A stretch of 64,000 nucleotides of DNA from Aspidapion aeneum (Eukaryota; Arthropoda; Insecta; Coleoptera; Brentidae): contig OY755042.1 of assembly GCA_963576565.1 (NCBI GenBank), positions 5,632,112 through 5,696,111 on the forward strand. The letters run 5' to 3'. The notes under the pieces are model-generated. The model was not told the DNA's origin. It worked only from the letters and a program-made list of their open reading frames with translations, and ran no database searches. A program made the position numbers and the translations under genes. Shown here piece by piece: positions 37,711 through 48,391 of this stretch (positions are counted from its first letter, which is position 1; each line of letters begins with the position of its first letter).

Positions 37711-38362
37711 AGCGTTTTTGACACACTTCCCATTATCCGATTTGGATGAAATTTGGTACACACATAGTGGTCCCATAAAAATACAACATTAAACATATCC
37801 TCCCACCCCTACCCCCACCCCTTCTATACAAAAATGTGTTTTTGATACACTTCCCGTTATCCGATTTGGATAAAATTTGGTATACACATAGTGGTCCGAT
37901 GATAATACAACAATAAGAAAAAAATATCCTCCCACACCTACCCCCACCCCCTTCCATAGAAAAGTTTGTTTTTCAAACAAATCCCGTTATCCGATTTTTA
38001 TGAAATTTGGTATACATATAGTGATACAATACAATATTAAGAAAAAAATCCTACCACTCCTACCCCCACCCCCATCTATAGAAAAATGCGTTTTTGACAC
38101 ACTTTCCATTATCCGATTTGGATGAAATTTGGTATACATATATCCGATGACAATACAACAATAATGAAAAAATGTCCTCCCACCCCTACCCCCCACTCCC
38201 TTCTATAAAAAATGCGTTTTTGACACACTTCACTTCAAATAACTTTCATAAAATTTGATATATGCATAAAGGTCCGATGGCAATACAGCCCAAACAAAAA
38301 ATATATTTTTACCTCTACCCCCACCCTCTCCTTCCCCCAATAGAAAAATGAGTTTCCAAACA
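37711..38362. repeat. ~127-bp minisatellite, five units, copy 2
   Basis: Units begin near 37711, 37837, 37967, 38088 and 38214. Unit-specific variants, such as the last unit's CACTTCAAAT, appear in the same order as in the array at 33427, so the array was copied as a block. Confidence 0.9.
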
Positions 38363-38472
38363 ACTCACGATCAGCGATTTCATTATAATATAGAATAAAC
38401 TCTTCTGTTCTGTTATTGAACAAATATTTTCATTTAATAGAGTAGATAGCTGAGACTAAAAAGTAGAAAATA

Positions 38473-38866
38473 AATTGGTAAAATTTTTTTTTAAATTCAC
38501 AAGCTTTAGCTTAAATTTGTGATCTAAACATTTAAAGAATATTCAACATAGCAGGTCATCAAAGATATGTTTGATGTGCCGCAATGTTATGCCATTGCCA
38601 TACCTATGTCAGAGAAATGCTGGGGTATCTTGGGTCGGATTGGGTGGGTTTGGTACCTCTGCATTTTTCTGCTAGATTGATTCTTGCAAATAGTGATATT
38701 TAATTGATACGGATTTCTTATCGTGCTAACATCGTCAAAATTTCCATCAGTCGGCCATCGCTTTTATTATTATGATAATATTAGAATGTCAGAAAATTAT
38801 TTTTTAATTTTTAGTGCATTTTATAAAAGCTTGTGACTTAAAAAAATTTTTTTACCAATTTATTCT
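38473..38866. repeat. Inverted-repeat segment next to minisatellite copy 2
   Basis: The same unit as 34187-34622, with most of the left arm deleted and an extra ~45 bases near 38705-38750. The right arm at 38755-38866 is intact. Confidence 0.78.
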
Positions 38867-38984
38867 TGTTGGGCAATGACACCTACGCACAGTGTTTTTA
38901 GAGGTAAATACTAGCTGAACAAAAGTATGTGGCGTGTTTCCGCAAAATAAATTTAAAACATAGTGAAGGAAGGGTCCAACCGCG

Positions 38985-39965
38985 CATGTAAAATTTTTAT
39001 GCGCGGTGACAAGTACGCGGCACTGCATTATATCCCGCGACCATATACTTTTGAAGGCGACGCTCACGGCCGATCGTTTGAGGACCTACTGGTTGGACAC
39101 TAACCGTTTAGAAGCAGACCTATTGGGCGCTAATAATTTGGGCGCCGATCATTTGGGCGCTGAATGTTTGGGCAATAGCCGTAAACAACAAAAAATAATA
39201 ATGTCTTAAAACCCAATTTTTTGCGACGACTGTTTGAGAAAAAAATGTGGCTCTTTTGGCGCCGACCATTTGCTCGATGACCATTTGGGTGCTGAAGGTT
39301 TGAGCATAAATACCCGTTAACAACAAAAAATATTAATGCCTTGATACCAAATTTGTTTGGCCGCCTGTCGTTTTGGTTTGGTTAAGGATACTTACCGTTT
39401 AGGCGCAAACCATTTTCGGATCCAATCGTTTTGACCCGACTATTTGATCGCTGAACGTTTGGGAAAAAGCCGTAGACAACAATAATGACGCCTTGAAACC
39501 CACTTTTTTGCGACGACTGTTTGGACGCCTGTTGTTTTGATGATATTTTGCGCTGAAATATTCTGCGCCTAAACAAACAATCTTCGCAAAAAAAGTGAGT
39601 GTCAAGGCATTATTATTTTTTGTTTTTTACGGTTCTTATTGCTCAAACCCTCAGCGCCCAAATGGTTATTGCCCAAATGGTCGGCGACAAAACAGCAGGC
39701 GTCCAAACAATCGGAGCAAAAAATGGGTGTCAAGGCATTATTATTTTTTATTGTTTACAACTATTGCCCAAACGTTCAGCACCCAAATGGTCATCATTCA
39801 ATTATCGCTAAAATTAATAGCGCCCAAAAAATCTGCGCCCAAACGGTTAGTGTCCAACCAGCAAGTCCTCAAACGATCGGTTGTGAGCGTCGCCTTCAAA
39901 AGTATATGCAGCACTTGGCATATGGCAGTGCCGCGTGGTTGTCACCGCGCATGAAAATTTTATAA
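38985..39965. repeat. Foldback element with internal TTTGGGCGC-type repeats
   Basis: The outer arms (about 38985-39135 and 39820-39965) are reverse complements: ATGCGCGGTGAC at left, GTCACCGCGCAT at right. Inner material repeats a short TTTGGGCGC or GCGCCCAAA motif and a GACGACTGTTTG block in both orientations, giving several nested fold options. No coding function. Confidence 0.82.
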
Positions 39966-40189
39966 ACAGCTATACTTATACACGGTGTCCCATTTAAAAC
40001 TTTCCACCCGGGATTTCTCGAGAACTGCTGAAAATTTTCACAGACACGTCGATTATGTTTGCGAGGGGGAGACTTTTTGGCTATCTTGAAATTTTTGTAG
40101 CTATTTTAACACAGCGCTCAAACAATACCGCTATTTTGAACGACGCTATTTTGAACAGCGCTATTTCGAACCAGAGCCCTATCAGATAT

Positions 40190-40661
40190 GTATGATTCCA
40201 AAATATCCGAATATTGTTATGGCAGAAAACGTTTTAGTTTAAAATTAAGGCCTTTATGCCACATTTTGTCAAATGCTTGTGCTGCATCTAGAAAGATTGC
40301 AGAACAAACTTTTCCCTCTTCTAGTGTTTTTTTTATTATATTAGTAATTTTTTTGTACCTGGTCTATCGTGGAATTTTTGTCTGGAAAACCTAATTGATA
40401 AGATGGAATCATTTATTGTCTTTCTATGGTTGATTTTATTCTTTTAAGCAATACTTTTTCATAGAGGTTGGATACAATTAGCAGCAAAGATATTGTCTTG
40501 TAAGATAATATGTCATGGAGTGGCTTTCCCGGTTTTGGAATCATGATAACTTCTACAACTTTCCACAGTTTAGGTACAACCTAAGCCTAAAGGACGCATT
40601 AATTAGGTTTTCTGGGGAGTTGTTTTATGACTACCCCGTTAATACGATTATAGCCTGGGGC
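40190..40661 (-). pseudogene. Jockey-type LINE, downstream half of split RT
   Basis: On the minus strand the frame runs KTAPGYNRINGVVIKQLPRK, a stretch with three stops, then WKVVEVIMIPKPGKPLHDIL, SNLYEKVLLKR and FLDAAQAFDKMWHKGL. These are fingers/palm motifs of jockey-clade RT. It ends near 40190. The other half lies at 42663-43280. Confidence 0.85.
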
Positions 40662-40669
40662 TGTTTTTG

Positions 40670-42654
40670 AATCTGAGGGCACGGCAGTGCCTCGCCAAGT
40701 TCGCGCGCCGTAACCATCTTTTCTGGAAACATTTCAGCCGATATTTGACCTACCTAAAACTCTACTTCGGAATTAGCTACAAATCTCAAACTTTGCACAG
40801 TCATAGATCTCCCTGGAGTTAACAACCCCTCCAAGTTTCATGGAATTCCATAAAGTAGTAAAGTAGTTACGAAATTTCAAAAAACGTCGAAATTGCCACT
40901 CACTCACTGACTCACTCATGTATAGATCATCAATATTCTACTGAACTTCCAGACATGCTACAAAGCTGAAATTTGGCAGACTGATAGAAATGATGACCAA
41001 ACCCCTGGGAAAAATCAAAAAACCCAAAAAATTTAATTTGCTCCCCTCCCCTATACATTTAAAGTTATATAAAAGTAGCATCGCCCACTTCCAGAAATGC
41101 TAGAGAGTTGAGCTTTGGCAGACTGATAGGAACTATGATAAAACTATAGGAAAAAATCAAAAAACCCCAAAAGTTTAATTTACTCCCCTCCCCTATACAT
41201 TTAAAGTTATGTAAAAGTAGCACTGCCCACTTCCAGAAATTCTAGAGAGTTGAGCTTTGGCAGACTGATAGGAACTATGATAAAACTATAGGAAAAAATT
41301 AAAACATCCCAAAATTCTAATTTACTTCCCTCCCCTATAAATGTAAAGTTAAGTAAAAGTAACATTGCCTAATTCCAGACATGCTAGAGAGCTGAGCTTT
41401 GGAAGACCGATGGTAACTATGATAAAGTTATAGAAAAAAATTAAAACACCCCAAAATTCTAATTTACTTCCTTCCCCTATAAATGTAAAGTTATGTAAAA
41501 GTAACACTGCCCACTTCCAGAAACGCTAGACAGCTAAACTTTTTAAGACTGAATGACAATATGATAAAACTATATGAAAAAATTTAGAAACACCAAGATT
41601 TTAATTTACTTCCCTCTCCTATAAATGTAAATTTATATAAAAATAACATTGCACACTTCCAGAAACGCTAGAGAGCTGAGCATTGGAATGCTGATAGAAA
41701 TTATAATAAAGCCATGGGAAAAAATTTAAAAACTTCAGTATTTTCATTTACTCTGCTCCCCTATAAATATAAAGTTATATAAAAGTAACATTACCCACTT
41801 CCAGAAACGCTAGAAAGCTGAGCATTAGAAGACTGATAGGAACTAGATAAAACTAGGACAAAATTTAAAAACATGGCAATTTTAATTTATTTCCCTCTCC
41901 TATAAATGTAAATTTATATAAAACTAACATTGCCCATTTCCAGACACGCTAGAGAGCTGAGCATTGGAATGCTAATAGAAATTATAATAAAACCATGGGA
42001 AAAAATTTTAAAAGTCCAATATTTTCATTTACTCTCCTCCCCTATACATGTAAAGTTATGTAAAAGTAACATTGTGTACTTTCAGAAACGCTAGAGAGCT
42101 GAGCTTAGGAAGGCTAATAGGAACTACGATAAAACCATGGAAAAAAATTAAAAAATCTCAAAAATTTAAGTAAGGCATTGCAAAAGTTTGAACGATATTC
42201 CGCATATTTTACTACTTTAAAAATTAAGTGTTATCCAATTCCTTTAAAAAAGAAGTGAAATCATAACAAAAACATTTCATGTAAAAAAAGTCCAAGTACG
42301 CGAAAATGGCATTCCGTAAAAAGAATTGAGATAAAAGTAAAGCCAAGTTCTCCAAACAAATTTCAAAATGAAAGGTTCTTACTAGTTTGGAAATATTTTT
42401 TTAAACTTGGCTATTATGGCTGTAAATGACTCTGGAAATATTTTTTTAAACTTGGCTATTATGGCTGTAAATGACTCTTAGGCACAGTGCTAAATTGAAC
42501 ATAAAGAAGTTTGGCTGTAATAGCAAAAATAAAAAAATATTTCCAAACTAGTAAGAACCTTTCATTTTGAAATTTGTATTGGAGAACTTGGCTTTACTTT
42601 TATCTCATTTCTTTTTACGGATTGCCATTTTCGCGTACTTGGCCTTTTTTTACA
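40670..42654 (+). mobile_element. Unclassified 142-bp tandem-repeat element with 8-bp TSD, inserted in a jockey LINE
   Basis: Flanked by TGTTTTTG at 40662-40669 and 42655-42662. The 5' region has a small hairpin (GGCAC/GTGCC around 40679-40692), then about eight tandem units of exactly 142 bases in the first units checked (40981, 41123, 41265, 41407). A 3' hairpin of about 370 bases (about 42281-42654) follows. It encodes no protein and has no terminal inverted repeats. A ~45-bp segment near 42389-42475 is duplicated in tandem. Confidence 0.85.
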
Positions 42655-42662
42655 TGTTTTTG

Positions 42663-43280
42663 TTATGTTAATATTTTTGATTTCTGTTAATATTTCTTTT
42701 GGTGATGTAAGCTTAATATGGTCGTTGATTTGATGGGGTTCATTTAAAGGAAAGTTTTCATCTGGTGCTTCATGGGGCTGAAATGTTTTTTCTAAATGAC
42801 TTGCTAAAACATCTGCTTTTTCTTCGTTACACCTTGTACACTGTGTTGGTGGAATTTGGGTAATTGATCTTTTAAAACCTTTGGTTGCTTTCCAAAGGGA
42901 ATATTCGGTATTTTTATCTTCTGTAAGTTCAATAATAAAATTGATAATAGATTAATTTTTTATTACTAGGATTTCTGCCTTATGCGCTGCGTCATGTGGT
43001 TGAGATTTGTTTTGTCTCGAGGATCACGGCTTTGCTGCCACTTCCTTCTTAGTTTCTTTTTTTTCGGTATAAGGTCTCTTTGGATAGTTTTTCCCTTTTC
43101 CCAAGCTGCTTGTCGAATATTTGTAACAAAATATTAATTTATTTATTAATTTGTTGTGGTGTTTGTAGTGGCACTGATAGGTTTATGTTTTATGTTAGAC
43201 TTTGTTTAAAACTAATCCAGTCGGTCAGTTTTATTAACTAGTGAGATATTTGCTTCTTTCCTTATTTTCTTAAGAAAAGG
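42663..43280 (-). pseudogene. Jockey-type LINE, upstream half of split coding region
   Basis: On the minus strand: KWQQSRDPRDKT-like text near 43010, then NTEYSLWKATKGFKRS, EEKADVLASHLEKTFQPHEA and TSPKEILTEIKNINITKT, the linker just before jockey RT. Joined across the insertion it reads NITKTAPGYN without interruption. Stops elsewhere make it inactive. Confidence 0.82.
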
Positions 43281-43639
43281 GTAAAGAAAATTAAAATACA
43301 TTTAAAATAAGGTAGTACTCCACCCACTTTGTCAACATTAGGGGTGATATTCATGTCTAATCTCGCCAAAAGGAGCCCCCATTACAAACGAAATCGACGT
43401 GTCTCGGGGATTTTGTTACATTTTTAACAGTTTAATCCTAAGTGGCGTGTTTTAAATTAGACACACTTTTCTCTTAATGTGGAGCTCTAAGAATAAAATG
43501 TTGGAAATAGCATTTTTGGAGTATGTATGTAAATGCTTTTCAAATTTGCTATTCTTTGAGGTGTTTCTTTATACTCCTTTCTTTTACCATCAAAAGCTGG
43601 CAATGTAAAACTTGAGCATTGATAATGCAGCCCTTATAG

Positions 43640-45558
43640 AAATAAAATTTTGGACTTCCATTGTCTTTATTTATTTTAAAACTCGACGTTTCGGTTAGTA
43701 AGTATCTCTAACCGTTATCAAGTGTAAACTAAACAATCTAGTCTTTAGGCTACTACTTATACTACTTGGTGTGCAGTCAGATGTGACGGCCCGCCCCCTT
43801 TTTAATCCTAAGACGCCTGTTTTCCTTAAGGAGTGGTTTCCATATGTTTGGTATGTCCGTGCTTGGTTGACTGAAAACTTCTTTATTCTGCATTATAAAC
43901 GCAGCTTCAATAAACTTTCGTTTTCGCCAATGCGACTCCTTATGTAAAACTTTAGCTTCTGACCACTGAATCCTGTGATCATTTGACCATGCATGATCTG
44001 GTAAACCGGATTTTTCAATATCCCCTAATTGGGTACTTTTTAGATGTTCATTTACTCTAACCTGAAGAGGGCGTTTCGTTTCACCTACTACACTATGATT
44101 TACCACCCTCACACGGGATTTGGTAAATACATTCCTTATTATTTGAGGGATTGTCTGGTTTTGTTTTAGTTACAAAACTTCTTATCGTATTTCCCGAAGA
44201 AAATACTGTTTTTATATTATAATGTTGAGCTATTCGTCTTATGTTTTCTGAAATCCCTTGAACATATGGAATGTTAATAACACCTAACGGATTATTATTT
44301 TGAGAATTTGGTACATTTAGTTTGTTTTTAATTTTAAATATCGTTGAGTTTATTAATTTCTCGGAATAACCATTCTGTTGTAAGTCCTTTTTAATGTTGT
44401 TAATTTCTGTGGTTAATTCTTCATTATTACTACAAATATTTATGGCTCTTAAATACAAACTTCTTATAACTCCTTGTTTTGTAGCAACAGAATGAATAGA
44501 CTTAAAATTTAGGTACTGTCCCGTGTGTGTAGGTTTCCTATATACAGTGGTTTGAATGTTTCTGTCTGATCGTTTGACAAGAACATCCAAAAAAGGTAAG
44601 GCCGAATCTTTTTCAATTTCCATGGTGCATTTGATTGTTGGTCGAATACCGTTTAAATGGTGTAGAAAATTCTGTAGTTCGTCTTCATTTTCCGGCCATA
44701 TACTAAATGTGTTATCCATGTATCGTAGCCATATTTTTGGTTTGACTCTTGCTGTGTTGATCGCATGGTCCTCGAACCACTCCATGTAGATGTTTGCTAC
44801 CACTGGCGAAAGAGATGAACCCATTGGGAGTCCATTATTTTGCGCGTAAAACATATTTTTCACTTGAAAGTAAGAGTTACGGAGACAGAGCTCCAAAAGA
44901 TCCATCACCCCCTCCACCGATAGTGTTGTTCTCTCGTGAAGTGTATCATCAGTTTGTAATTTGTTTTTGATGATACTGAGTGACTCATTTATTGGCACGT
45001 TGGTGTAGAGACTTTCTACATCAAAACTTACAAATCTATCGCCGGGATCTAATTTGATACCTTTTAAAACCTCGACAAAATGTTCCGAGTTTTTGACAAA
45101 AGATTCGGACTTACCCTGTAGTGGTTTAATTATGTCCAACAAAAACCTCGACAAAGTGCTGGTCGGTGAGTCCCTGGAGCTTCTGATTGGTCGCAGTGGT
45201 ATATCCTTCTTATGGATCTTTGGTAATCCATAAAAATGTGGTGCCTTACTGTGGTGTGGAGTCAGGCGGGATCTAACAGCATCCGGGATATTTTCAGCAT
45301 ACTTCTTCAAAGTCCTGTAGATGCGTCCTTCTATGGTGGTGGTTGGATCTTTGGGTAGTTGCTTGTAGTCTCCTTTCTCCAGAACTTCTTGGATCTTTTT
45401 ATCGTAAGTCTCGACATCTATGATCACCGTCGCGTTTCCTTTGTCGGCTGGTAGAATCTTGATTGATTTGTCAGCCTGCAGGTTCTTGATTGCCCGTTGA
45501 AAGACAATGGAAGTCAGAAATTTTATTTCTACACAATCATTGTCTACGAGTTTCAAAC
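43640..45558 (-). mobile_element. Penelope-like family A element with 13-bp target duplication
   Basis: GCAGCCCTTATAG flanks the element at 43627-43639 and 45559-45571. On the minus strand 45556-44093 encodes RT with KILPADKGNATVI, HFYGLPKIHK, VSFDVESLYTNVP, NNGLPMGSSLSPVVANIYME and the catalytic strand as YMDN instead of YxDD (Asn codon 44711-44713). After a frameshift near 44100 the GIY-YIG endonuclease continues as VGETKRPLQVRVNEHL (43777-44112). The N terminus is truncated. A terminal repeat with the ACTAACCGAAACGTC block lies near 43680-43725. The frameshift and the Asp-to-Asn change imply inactivity. Confidence 0.92.
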
Positions 45559-45627
45559 GCAGCCCTTATAGTTATTAATATTAATTTTAAACAGCCTTCC
45601 AGAAATTTGCCTATTTGAATGACATTA

Positions 45628-47145
45628 CCCAAGCAGCATTTGGACGTCGTATTACGTTACGCATACGTTGCTTGCGATAAACGCGACGTCGGGCGCCGAC
45701 GTCGTTTTGACCGCCTGACGACCCTGGTTTGCACCTAAATGGGGAATACAAATTCAGGTCGCTACGACGTCAGCATCTGAGGTAATAGAGTTTACCAATT
45801 AACAACGTAATTGTACGTTGGATTTCCGTCACTTAAATTTAGTCGCAAACAGGTAAGTTGCGTTTGGTTTCGTTTCCATTGCCTAGAATACATATAGTTT
45901 TTGCTAAAAAGAATTCCTGTCGAGTAACTAAAATTATACCTGATAAGTAAATATTTTACACTTATTATAACAAGTCTCATAAAAATGGGTGCATTTTACA
46001 AATGACAATTATAGTCATGCATGAAAGGCGGTATTAGAATATTAATAATTTATATTTTAAAGCAGGAATGCAACAAAAATTTTACAACGAAGGCATGTTT
46101 TTTGATAAATGTGATTAAAATACTTTCAAAAAAAGCAAGCGCTCCTGAAATATGCAAGATATACTAAAATATATATTTGTTAAATAGATCTAAATTTTAT
46201 TACTTTTTTTATTTTTGTAAAAAAAATGTTTTGCTACCTCACTAAACTCAAAGTTCTACTTAAAATTAGAAAAAGAAAAAAATGTGTCTGACTTAATGTG
46301 AACTAATAATATACCAATTCGGACCGGGTCTCCACTTTTGGTTGTGAAAGATAACCAAAGAGTCGAAGTCCGACGTCCGGCAAACGTATTTCGTCCCATT
46401 AAATTCGGACGTTCCCCCGCATGATTTTGCGTCGGCCTACCAACGGATTGGAACTCACCGTCCGCTCTTTTTCTACTACAATAGGTAAATCCCACGGTCC
46501 CAAAGCTAAAGCACCGAAATCATTGTTTCTTTTTTTATTTTTTAGAAATGTTTGTTTTAATATCAAAAATCTAAGGGAAATAAAACCCATACCCTACCTG
46601 TGGGAAGAGGATGGGGTATTATGGTTTAAAAAATCCAAAAAAGATATAAAACTGCGTCATGTCCTGAAACGTATCCGTCCTGACCAAAATATCTCTCGAC
46701 CAATCAAATTTTTTGTTAGGTTATGGGCGTCTATAAATGACAGTAGGCTGTACATGTGACGCGTGGGCCATATGAACGGACGTGGAATAGGTCATGTAAA
46801 AGTTACGGAAAATACACTAACCAAACTAAACGGTAGTTTAGGTCTGAGGTTAGGGTCTTCACCGGACGTACCCGACGCCGACGTCTGTTGGTCGTTGGGC
46901 TGGTCAGAGTTTTTGTACGTCGAACAAACGAACGTAAGACCGACGTTGGGAAATTAATGGTATATTGCGTTGTATTATTTGACGTCGCAAGATCGTGAAA
47001 AAAACGGACGTATATTTGATAACGTCGGTTTTGATATGAATGCGACGTCGTTTAACGCATAATCAATCTTGCAACTTAAAATTCCACTAAATCCGACGTC
47101 GGTTCAGGTCACATTAGGTTGTAAGTCATATAAATGTTTCTTGGG
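45628..47145. mobile_element. Possible DNA element, CpG/ACGTCG-rich, CCCAAG...CTTGGG ends
   Basis: The left end reads CCCAAGCAGCATTT and the right end, reversed, CCCAAGAAACATTT. Both end regions (45640-45790 and 46850-47100) are unusually rich in GACGTCG-type CpG motifs for this AT-rich window. No transposase frame and no clear target duplication were found. The right end is 31 bases before exon 7. Confidence 0.45.
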
Positions 47146-47176
47146 TACCTTATATTTATTAACTTAATTTTTTTAG

Positions 47177-47449
47177 ATTAAACGATGCTGATGGCTGGGT
47201 ACCAATGACAAGTTCTCCCAATGAGTGGATAATGTTTGATTTAACTGAACCACGGATACTGACAGGTCTCGTTACGAAGGGAGGCGAGCTAGGTTGGATA
47301 ACGGCATTTAAAGTCTACTACTCTGAAGATATTTCCCAACAATGGAATCCCATATTGGAATTAGATATGAGGCATGAAAAGGTTTTTATTGGAAACTATG
47401 ATGGCTACTCCCCACAAGTGAACCAGTTCGACTTGCCCATACACGCTAG
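47177..47449 (+). CDS. Hml: Hemocytin/hemolectin-like, exon 7: body of discoidin domain 2
   Basis: Acceptor TTTTTTTAG, donor GTTAGT. It continues from exon 6 as LNDADGWVPMTSSPNEWIMF, then DLTEPRILTGLVTKGGELGW, ITAFKVYYSEDISQQWNPIL and GNYDGYSPQVNQFDLPIHAR. This is the core of an F5/8C domain: W..WIMFDL strand, TGLVTKG, F.V.YSED..W and FxGN-like loop. It ends with two bases that join exon 8 to make Arg-Phe-Leu. 273 bases, no stop. Confidence 0.93.
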
Positions 47450-47905
47450 GTTAGTCATTTATTGAATATGATTTGGAATTCCAAGCTGCATGTTGTCTCT
47501 TGTTGTATTGTCTTTTTACCCAATTGCAGCATGGCGAAAGGAAGGGTAATCAAACAAGTTTCGTGGCTAATCGGGCAAAAAGGAGTTTTTGTTTCCCTCA
47601 TATTTTTCCGTGGGTAGCCTGAAAGCTTAACCTCACGGGGGTCCAAGATCTAATGGACACCTAATAAGTGTTGACAGTTAACTGTTTTGTCCTTATGGGA
47701 CTCCTCAAAACACTGCTGGTCAATGTGACAAATCTTGCGAAGTTAATTAGACGGTTTTGTCTCTAATCAAATATAAATAGTGAGAAAACTATCACAAGAA
47801 GCGCCATCTACCGAGATACGAGAGAAACAAAAAACAAAAGCAGGTGAAACACTGCTATACAATGCAAATAAAAGAAAACAACTATAGTCCGTGACCTACG
47901 ACAGC

Positions 47906-48078
47906 TCTTTGTCTTTCAGGCCGGATCAACACATATTGCATTTTTACCCGTCATCAAGACAGTGAGCGTCAATCAACGGAATTTTTAAGCCAAATAATAC
48001 TAGTTTGTTAGTATTATTTGGCTTGAAAATTCCGTTGATTGACGCTCACTGTCTTGATGACGGCCTGAAAGACAAAGA
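47906..48078. repeat. Nested perfect hairpin, 55-bp inner arms
   Basis: Inner arms 47948-48003 and about 48008-48063 are reverse complements with a single mismatch and a loop of about 5 bases. An outer pair (47906-47922 and 48062-48078, TCTTTGTCTTTCAGGCC) is separated from the left inner arm by 25 unpaired bases. Confidence 0.9.
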
Positions 48079-48391
48079 ATATAAAAAGTTTATAGAATTA
48101 AATTTATTGTAATTATCAGATTCTAAATTTAATATTACGCTACAGATACACTATTATCTTCAAAATGGTGCTGTATTAGTTTACATTAGAAGTGCTAAAA
48201 CTCAAACATTTCCGATATACCCTAATAACAGAGTAAAAAATTCTACCTTTCGCACCAAACTTATCTTAAAACAGTTTCCAAAGTAGGTATTTTTTGCATG
48301 CGAGCAGAAAATAATAAAATACGTAGGCTCTAGTAAATATCTTTCTGAAAAATTAATAAATAATATTGTTTTGTATCATTATGCATTTTGC

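Larger units (their letters stand above)
37023..47176 (+). other. Intron 6 (10.2 kb)
   Basis: It contains the ribozyme palindrome (37097), minisatellite copy 2 (37711), a foldback (38985), jockey pieces with a nested element (40190-43280), a family A PLE (43640) and a CpG-rich element (45628). Bases 39966-40189 and 43281-43626 are unassigned. Confidence 0.8.

Noticed and set aside
39595..39965. Gln/Pro-rich frames of 70-119 codons
   Set aside because: They are produced by the GCGCCCAAA-type short repeats of a foldback element.
46421..46759. 112-codon plus-strand frame
   Set aside because: It lies inside the CpG-rich putative element, overlaps two antisense frames and shows no family motif.
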